A DNA stretch of 64,000 nucleotides, taken from the NCBI RefSeq assembly GCF_031157315.1, contig NZ_JAVIFU010000024.1, positions 44,069-108,068 of the forward strand. Reading direction: 5' to 3'. The DNA is from Paenibacillus sp. LHD-38. Lineage in GTDB: Bacteria > Bacillota > Bacilli > Paenibacillales > Paenibacillaceae. Numbering within the stretch: position 1 is the stretch's first letter; each line of letters starts with the position of its first letter. Below the pieces are notes generated by a model, which was given only the letters and a program-made list of their open reading frames with translations, searched no databases and was not told where the DNA came from. Below are positions 58,736-64,000 of the stretch, piece by piece. A program made the translations under genes and the position numbers.

Positions 58736-60004
58736 TTGGACAAATTGGTGATTGAAGGCGGGAAACCTCTCTCAGGAACCATAGTTATCCAAGGAGCGAA
58801 AAATGCCGCTTTGCCGATTCTGGCTGCCAGTTTATTGGCTGAAGGCACAACAACTTTAGATCATGTGCCAGATTTGCTAGATATCGACGTCATGCTGAAC
58901 ATTTTGCGCGAATTAGGATGCCGGGCCGAGCATTCGGGAGGAACCGTAGTACTGGATACTGTAACCGCACATACGTCCCACGTGCCGGAATCGTTAATGA
59001 GACAGATGCGTTCTTCTATTTTTTTAATGGGACCCTTGCTTGCTAGGTTTGGTGAAACCCAGGTCTATCAGCCTGGCGGATGTGCAATTGGGGAACGGAA
59101 GATTGATCTACATTTAGAAGGTCTGCAGGCTCTTGGTGCAGAAATAGAAGAGTTTGGCAATCGTATTGTATGCCGTGCCGATAAACTGCGGGGAGCTGAC
59201 ATTCATTTAAGCTTTCCAAGCGTCGGGGCAACGGAAAATATAATGATGGCGGCTGCTTTAGCGGAAGGTCGGACAACGATCAGCAATGCCGCAAGAGAGC
59301 CGGAAATCCAAGATTTACAAGGATTCCTAAACGCAATGGGCGCGAAAATAATGGGCGCCGGAACCGACACGATAACGATAGATGGGGTACAGTCGCTAAC
59401 ACCATGTCGTTATAAGGTTATTCCGGACCGAATAGTTGCTGGAACAATTATGGTTGCTGCCGCAGCGACACGCGGTCAGGTAACGCTCCAGAACACGCAG
59501 CCCGCGCATTTATCTTCATTGATCCATGTTCTTCGTCGTGCAGGTGTTCAAATAGTTGTCGACGGTGATATAATTAAAGTTGGCAGTGCAACCAGACCCA
59601 GAGCGGTTGAAAGAATCGTAACCTCTCCGTACCCGGCTTTTCCTACTGATTTGCAGTCTCAGGTAATGGTGCTGCTTACGCTTGCGGATGGTGTGAGCGT
59701 ATTGAAAGAAACGATTTTTGAAGGCAGATTGAAGCATGTGGATGAATTGTCACGTATGGGTGCCGACATTCGGGTAGATATGAATGCTGCATTCATTCGC
59801 GGGGTGCCTAGACTATACGGCGCAACGGTTGAAGCAACCGACCTTCGAGCGGGCGCTGCCCTTGTCATTGCCGGCTTAGCGGCGCAAGGAAAGACGGTCG
59901 TGGAACAAATTCACCATATCGATCGAGGCTATGAGAAAATCGAAACGATGCTCTCTCGACTGGGTGCGCGAATATCGCGTTATTCGCCAGTGCCTAATAA
60001 CTAA
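58736..60004 (+). CDS. murA: UDP-GlcNAc 1-carboxyvinyltransferase MurA
   Basis: A 422-residue cytoplasmic enzyme for the first committed step of peptidoglycan synthesis (enolpyruvate transfer to UDP-GlcNAc). K/N pair in QGAKNAALP, fosfomycin-target C116 in QPGGCAIGERKIDLH, RAGAAL-type motif DLRAGAALVIAGLA. Start is TTG at 58736 after GGAGGTGA. In B. subtilis murAA is elsewhere; here it sits in the dcw cluster. Confidence 0.96.
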   Translation: MDKLVIEGGKPLSGTIVIQGAKNAALPILAASLLAEGTTTLDHVPDLLDIDVMLNILRELGCRAEHSGGTVVLDTVTAHTSHVPESLMRQMRSSIFLMGPLLARFGETQVYQPGGCAIGERKIDLHLEGLQALGAEIEEFGNRIVCRADKLRGADIHLSFPSVGATENIMMAAALAEGRTTISNAAREPEIQDLQGFLNAMGAKIMGAGTDTITIDGVQSLTPCRYKVIPDRIVAGTIMVAAAATRGQVTLQNTQPAHLSSLIHVLRRAGVQIVVDGDIIKVGSATRPRAVERIVTSPYPAFPTDLQSQVMVLLTLADGVSVLKETIFEGRLKHVDELSRMGADIRVDMNAAFIRGVPRLYGATVEATDLRAGAALVIAGLAAQGKTVVEQIHHIDRGYEKIETMLSRLGARISRYSPVPNN

Positions 60005-60112
60005 TACTATGCGCATGAGCTGCAAGATAGAAACAGCCGGACCCTTTGATGCTGAGCGATGGTGAAGCGAAGAGGTTAGCCGGATGTTTTTTGGGGAAAG
60101 AAGGGACAAGTT

Positions 60113-60883
60113 ATGAGCGCGCAGATGCCTGTACTGAAGGAACCGAGTAAAAAACGAATGGGCAGCAGGAAGCTGCTGTATATTCTCATTTTATTATTTC
60201 TGGCTCTTTTAGCGGTGCTGTTTTTTAATTCCTCGATTAGCAAAATATCAGAAATACAAATTGAAGGTACAAGATTTGTGTCGAAAGAGGATATAAGCAA
60301 GACTTCTGCTATATTGGTCGGCGATGCTTTCTTCCGTACATCATCCTCTACAATAGAAGAAAGAATTCTTACACTGCCGCAAATCAGTGAAGTCAAGGTT
60401 ACGAAGTTGTTTCCTGGACTTTTGAAGATCTCAATCGAGGAGTTCCCAGTCGTTGCTTTTGAGCTGTCAAAGCAGGGTGAATTGACAGCATTACTGTCTA
60501 ATGGAACCAGCGTGGAAGCTGATAACGATGAAATGCAGCTAGTGGACAAGCCGGTGCTGTCAGGCTGGACCGAAGGAGACCCAATAAAAGCCGAATTGAC
60601 GAAGCAATTGGGGAAAATTTCAGCAAAGCAGTTATCCGATCTATCCGAAATATTGCCGTTTCCTTCTTCTGCTTATCCAGACCGGGTTGTGATGTATACG
60701 CGTACTAAATTTGAAGTGGTCACAGCTGTTTCTGTACTGCCTGAAAAAATCGAAGCATTGAATGCCGTAATTGAGACGCAGGAGCCAGGTAAGATTACGA
60801 TGCTGCTTGCGGATACTTATGTTCCTTTTCAAAGTGAAAGTCTGGAAAATATGGACTCCGAGCAAAAAGAGACTACTCAATAG
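60113..60883 (+). CDS. divIB: Cell division protein DivIB/FtsQ
   Basis: A 256-residue bitopic protein: basic N-terminal tail, membrane segment (about 22-38, LYILILLFLALLAVLFF), POTRA domain (ISEIQIEGTRFVSKEDISKT in part) and the FtsQ/DivIB beta domain (VTKLFPGLLKISIEEFPVVAF in part, YTRTKFEVV). It bridges FtsL/DivIC and PBP2B in the divisome. The ribosome site AAGAAGGGA lies about nine bases before the ATG. Confidence 0.93.
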   Translation: MSAQMPVLKEPSKKRMGSRKLLYILILLFLALLAVLFFNSSISKISEIQIEGTRFVSKEDISKTSAILVGDAFFRTSSSTIEERILTLPQISEVKVTKLFPGLLKISIEEFPVVAFELSKQGELTALLSNGTSVEADNDEMQLVDKPVLSGWTEGDPIKAELTKQLGKISAKQLSDLSEILPFPSSAYPDRVVMYTRTKFEVVTAVSVLPEKIEALNAVIETQEPGKITMLLADTYVPFQSESLENMDSEQKETTQ

Positions 60884-61015
60884 CTTGAAAGAATGGTAGA
60901 ATTTTATTTATCGCATTTATACTCGATGAGGCTGGATAACATTAGGACATATAGAGTGAAGCAAGGGGCGGAACTCGACACAAAGCGAAAAAACAATGAA
61001 AACTTTGTTGAAAAA

Positions 61016-61042
61016 AGAGGGAAAATATTAAAGGCGTTGAAT
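61016..61042 (+). promoter_or_regulatory. Candidate sigma-H promoter of ftsA-ftsZ
   Basis: AGAGGGAAA (61016-61024) fits the sigma-H -35 consensus RnAGGAWWW at all but one position, and GTTGAAT (61036-61042) fits RnnGAAT exactly, with an 11-base spacer. In B. subtilis the ftsAZ P2 promoter is sigma-H dependent and raises FtsZ at the start of sporulation, so the location, about 60 bases before ftsA, makes functional sense. Confidence 0.6.
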
Positions 61043-61104
61043 AAGTAAAAAGACCTTAAACTTGTGCAATAATAAATATTTATTTGAAACGGAGGTGCCG
61101 CAGG

Positions 61105-62346
61105 ATGAGCAGTAACGACATCATCGTCAGTTTGGACATCGGTACATCCAAAGTTCGTGCTATTATTGGTGAAGTGAATAATGGAGCCATTAATATTATT
61201 GGAGTTGGATCAGCCGACTCAGAGGGTATTCGCAAAGGAGCAATAGTAGATATTGACCAGACTGTGCAATCGATTCGCAATGCAATTGAGCATGCGGAGC
61301 GCATGGTAGGCATTCAAATATCAGACGTTTATGTTGGTATTCAGGGCAATCATATTGCGCTGCAAACCAATCGTGGCGTCGTTGCAGTATCCAACGAGGA
61401 TCGTGAAATCGGTGAAGAAGATATTGAACGAGTATTGCAAGCAGCAAAAGTAGTCGCGCTTCCACCAGAACGTGAAATTATTAATTTGGTACCTAAGCAG
61501 TATTTAGTTGACGGTTTAGAAGGAATTTCTGATCCGCGCGGTATGATTGGCGTACGTCTAGAAGTTGAAGCGACGATCGTAACGGGAACGAAGACTGCCA
61601 TACATAACCTTATGCGTTGTGTAGAGAAAGCGGGACTTCGTATTTCTGGCGTGATTTTGTTATCATTAGCTTCTGGCGTTGTTTCATTGACTAAGGATGA
61701 GAAATCTATGGGTACCGTACTTACAGACATCGGAGCAGGCTCCTGCACAATTGCTATTTATGATCAAGGCGGACTAGCGGCTACATCTACACTTCCAATT
61801 GGCGGTGAATATGTAACGAATGATGTTGCTTATGGCTTGCGCACACAAAGTGATCAAGCGGAGAAAATTAAATTAAAATACGGATGCGCTAATGTTCTTG
61901 ATGCAGCCGAAGATGTGAAGTTTAAAGTAGTGCGGATGGGCAGCAATGTGGAGAAAGAGTTTTCACAGGTTGATCTTGCCAGCATTATTGAACCTCGTAT
62001 GCAAGAAATCTTCCATCTCATTCGACAAGAGGTGAGAAGACTCGGATATGGGGAAAAGGTTAACGGCTATGTCTTGACAGGCGGCACGGTATCGATGCCA
62101 GGAACACTAGCTTTGGCCCAGACAGAGCTTGAGTCTTCCGTTAGAATCGCACTTCCGGATTATATCGGTGTAAGAGACCCTGCATACAGCAGCGGTGTTG
62201 GCATGATTCAATATGTGTCGAAATATATGGGAGCTCGTGGAACTGGAGCAGTGAAGAAAACGGCAGGCCGCAAAGCAAGTCCAGCACCTTCAACTAAACC
62301 CGGTATGTTCGAGCGGATCAAAAGCATGTTTAATGAGTTTATTTGA
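61105..62346 (+). CDS. ftsA: Cell division actin-like protein FtsA
   Basis: A 413-residue actin-fold ATPase that tethers FtsZ to the membrane. Phosphate-1 motif VSLDIGTSKVRAIIGE, phosphate-2 LTDIGAGSCTIAI, the 1C subdomain with VYVGIQGNH, adenosine motif VLTGGTVSMPG, and a C-terminal amphipathic membrane helix (MFERIKSMFNEFI) after a flexible linker. ATG at 61105 is seven bases after GGAGGTG; an in-frame ATG at 61084 has no site. Confidence 0.96.
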   Translation: MSSNDIIVSLDIGTSKVRAIIGEVNNGAINIIGVGSADSEGIRKGAIVDIDQTVQSIRNAIEHAERMVGIQISDVYVGIQGNHIALQTNRGVVAVSNEDREIGEEDIERVLQAAKVVALPPEREIINLVPKQYLVDGLEGISDPRGMIGVRLEVEATIVTGTKTAIHNLMRCVEKAGLRISGVILLSLASGVVSLTKDEKSMGTVLTDIGAGSCTIAIYDQGGLAATSTLPIGGEYVTNDVAYGLRTQSDQAEKIKLKYGCANVLDAAEDVKFKVVRMGSNVEKEFSQVDLASIIEPRMQEIFHLIRQEVRRLGYGEKVNGYVLTGGTVSMPGTLALAQTELESSVRIALPDYIGVRDPAYSSGVGMIQYVSKYMGARGTGAVKKTAGRKASPAPSTKPGMFERIKSMFNEFI

Positions 62347-62349
62347 AAA

Positions 62350-62447
62350 TATAAGATAATATAAGTTTCACCTCTATACGATGCTTATATTTTACCGCGA
62401 AACGTTGCTGTACCGTATCGTAGGATGCTATCAGCAGTTTACGCTTG
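62350..62447 (+). repeat. Structured intergenic element, copy C (upstream of ftsZ)
   Basis: Matches copy A (7441-7535) at about 45 of the first 55 bases and 15 of the last 17. The stem GCG-AAAC-gt-TGCTG (62397-62410) with CAGCA-GTTT-a-CGC (62432-62444) encloses a hairpin GTATC/GATGC (62415-62419 with 62424-62428). Compared with copy A the inner pairs differ but pairing is kept. It ends 18 bases before the ftsZ start and fills nearly all of the ftsA-ftsZ gap. Confidence 0.7.
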
Positions 62448-62465
62448 ACTGGGGGAAAATGAAAG

Positions 62466-63581
62466 ATGTTGGAATTCGACTTTGAGCTTGAGCAGCTTGC
62501 TCAAATAAAAGTAATAGGTGTTGGCGGTGGCGGCAGTAATGCTGTAAACCGTATGATAGAGAATGGTGTTAAAGGCGTAGAGTTTATTACGGTGAACACG
62601 GATGCACAAGCATTGCATCTGGCAAAATCTGAGCATAAACTGCAAATCGGCGATAAGCTGACACGCGGTCTTGGTGCAGGAGCTAATCCGGATGTAGGCA
62701 GCAAGGCAGCCGAGGAATCCCGCGAAATCATTATGAATCAGCTTAAAGGTTCGGACATGGTTTTCGTTACAGCGGGCATGGGTGGCGGAACAGGTACAGG
62801 AGCAGCTCCAGTTATTGCTGAAATTGCACGCGAATGCGGTGCTTTGACAGTCGGCGTTGTTACTAGACCATTTACTTTTGAAGGTCGCAAGCGCTCTGGA
62901 CAAGCCGAGCTTGGTATCGAAGCGCTAAAAGAAAAAGTAGATACGCTAATCGTTATTCCTAATGACCGTTTGCTCGAAATCGTAGACAAGAAAACGCCAA
63001 TGCTGGAAGCATTCCGTGAAGCGGATAATGTACTTCGTCAAGCGGTACAAGGCATATCTGATCTCATTGCAGTACCTGGTTTGATCAACCTTGACTTTGC
63101 AGACGTGAAAACGATCATGACTGAACGCGGATCCGCGCTTATGGGTATCGGTATCGCTACAGGCGAGAACCGTGCTGCTGAAGCGGCAAGAAAAGCAATC
63201 ATGAGTCCGTTGCTTGAAACTTCAATTGATGGCGCACGCGGCGTAATTATGAACATCACTGGCGGCAGCAACCTATCGTTGTATGAAGTCAATGAAGCCG
63301 CCGAAATCGTTATTTCTGCTTCGGATCCTGATGTAAATATGATTTTTGGTGCAATTATCGATGAAGATCTGAAGGACGAAATTAAAGTTACCGTTATTGC
63401 TACGGGCTTTGAGCATAAGTCGGCAGCTGCTCGTCGCATACCTCAACAACAGCCGGAATCGGTTGATACGAGACAAACGGGAAGCACTAATGCCGTTAAG
63501 CCATTCGGGGCTAGCAATACATCAAGCGACCAGCTTGAAATACCTGCATTCCTTCGCAATCGTCCACGCGGCGATCGCTAA
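62466..63581 (+). CDS. ftsZ: Cell division GTPase FtsZ
   Basis: A 371-residue tubulin-like GTPase that forms the division ring. IKVIGVGGGGSNAVNRM, the GTP loop GMGGGTGTG at 104-112, T7 loop NLDFADVKTIM, and the C-terminal peptide IPAFLRNRP used to bind FtsA and SepF. The linker is short, about 45 residues. GGGGGAAAA lies before the ATG. The following terminator ends the cluster; spoIIGA is the usual next gene in relatives. Confidence 0.98.
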   Translation: MLEFDFELEQLAQIKVIGVGGGGSNAVNRMIENGVKGVEFITVNTDAQALHLAKSEHKLQIGDKLTRGLGAGANPDVGSKAAEESREIIMNQLKGSDMVFVTAGMGGGTGTGAAPVIAEIARECGALTVGVVTRPFTFEGRKRSGQAELGIEALKEKVDTLIVIPNDRLLEIVDKKTPMLEAFREADNVLRQAVQGISDLIAVPGLINLDFADVKTIMTERGSALMGIGIATGENRAAEAARKAIMSPLLETSIDGARGVIMNITGGSNLSLYEVNEAAEIVISASDPDVNMIFGAIIDEDLKDEIKVTVIATGFEHKSAAARRIPQQQPESVDTRQTGSTNAVKPFGASNTSSDQLEIPAFLRNRPRGDR

Positions 63582-63590
63582 AGTAAACTC

Positions 63591-63627
63591 AATCCGCCTC
63601 ACCAGCCTTTGGTGTGGCGGATTTTTT
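63591..63627 (+). terminator. Terminator of ftsZ
   Basis: AATCCGCC and GGCGGATT enclose CACCA/TGGTG (13 bp in total with small mismatches), followed by TTTTTG. Confidence 0.9.
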
Positions 63628-64000
63628 GTTTTGATGCGTGTTAATAACACAGACTTACTTACAGAGCGAATATGGCGTATTGGAGCGCTCAAAAAGACGC
63701 ATTAAGCAAGCATATGTGCTTAGAGTGCTTAGAGGGAAGAAGTAATCTATAAAAGTTGTCTATAAGCACACAGGCGAGCATAAAGAGGGAAAACGCGTGT
63801 CCGACTGCTAGAAAGGATGCTGTAAGAATAATGTGGAGCAGCAATTACTAAATAAAAAAACTATATAAGTTGAATTAAAGAACTCAAACTTCGCAGAGCG
63901 AAAATAAGCTTAAACCCTTGATATATCACGCTGCTCGAAGATAATTATTCATCTCTTGCAAAATAGAAAACACCACTTCAGTTTGGTATAGTGATTGTGT
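63628..64000. promoter_or_regulatory. Intergenic end of window with a candidate promoter at 63918-63945
   Basis: No reading frame with a ribosome site is seen in these 370 bases. TTGATA (63918-63923) and GATAAT (63940-63945), 16 bases apart, could be a sigma-A promoter for a gene beyond the window, which by comparison with relatives may be spoIIGA. A GCTTAGAG repeat occurs around 63718-63733. Confidence 0.35.

Noticed and set aside
61008..61031. A sigma-A promoter TTGAAA...TATTAA before ftsA
   Set aside because: The spacing is only 12 bases, too short for sigma-A; the overlapping sigma-H match is better.
63931..63940. A Spo0A box near the right edge, where spoIIGA control might lie
   Set aside because: TGCTCGAA has an extra base relative to the TGTCGAA consensus; too weak to call.

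Overview
The window looks like chromosome from a Gram-positive, endospore-forming member of the Bacillales, most like Paenibacillus. The basis is: a complete division and cell-wall (dcw) cluster that includes spoVD and spoVE; a typA-ylaH-ylaJ-phoH block in Bacillus subtilis order; gerR/panE/DUF3397/bshC placed directly before mraZ; meso-diaminopimelate-type MurE; bacillithiol synthesis (BshC); a YesMN-type two-component system beside a sugar-binding protein; and consistently strong AGGAGG-like ribosome sites with frequent GTG and TTG starts. The genus is inferred, not proven.

Layout. Positions 1-7.1 kb hold a carbohydrate-responsive module: sugar-binding protein, sensor kinase and AraC-type regulator on the minus strand, divergent from a family 2 glycoside hydrolase. 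Positions 7.2-15.5 kb are accessory in character: a 39-residue membrane peptide, an M48 protease fused to ankyrin repeats, tRNA-Pro and tRNA-Thr, an internally deleted glycerate kinase, a CNNM/CorC membrane protein, a DUF1836 protein, a probable gene remnant, and an HSP90-like protein paired with a helical-repeat protein. Positions 15.5-27.1 kb carry a second two-component system, two polytopic membrane proteins, a nitroreductase, a HAD phosphatase, a lytic transglycosylase, the NifS-type desulfurase/ThiI pair for tRNA thiolation, two divergent TerC-family transporters and a small membrane protein. Positions 27.1-33.2 kb are the typA-to-phoH block with an LCP cell-wall ligase inserted. Positions 33.3-37.4 kb hold an anchored solute-binding protein, a secreted coiled-coil protein, a MidA-like methyltransferase and a DUF2626 protein. 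Positions 37.7-44.1 kb lead into the dcw cluster: gerR-like, panE, DUF3397, bshC, ahcY and a DUF4349 lipoprotein.

Positions 44.2-63.6 kb are the dcw cluster: mraZ, rsmH, ftsL, pbpB, spoVD, murE, murF, mraY, murD, spoVE, a gap where murG would be expected, murB, murA, divIB, ftsA, ftsZ. Together these make the cytoplasmic peptidoglycan precursor, attach it to lipid, polymerise and cross-link it at the septum, and build the FtsA/FtsZ ring; spoVD and spoVE are the sporulation-specific transpeptidase and glycosyltransferase.

Most notable observations: (i) a roughly 95-base element with conserved sequence and plausible compensating base pairs, found in the same orientation upstream of the M48-ankyrin gene and ftsZ, with a more divergent relative upstream of ylaH; (ii) a 760-base segment without murG between spoVE and murB, ending in three 40-base hairpin repeats; (iii) the HSP90-like/helical-repeat gene pair, bracketed by two matching 12-base palindromes; (iv) a candidate sigma-H promoter before ftsA and a four-box MraZ operator before mraZ; (v) a glycerate kinase reduced to its two ends by an internal deletion. 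All functional statements rest on reading motifs by eye; no database search was run.
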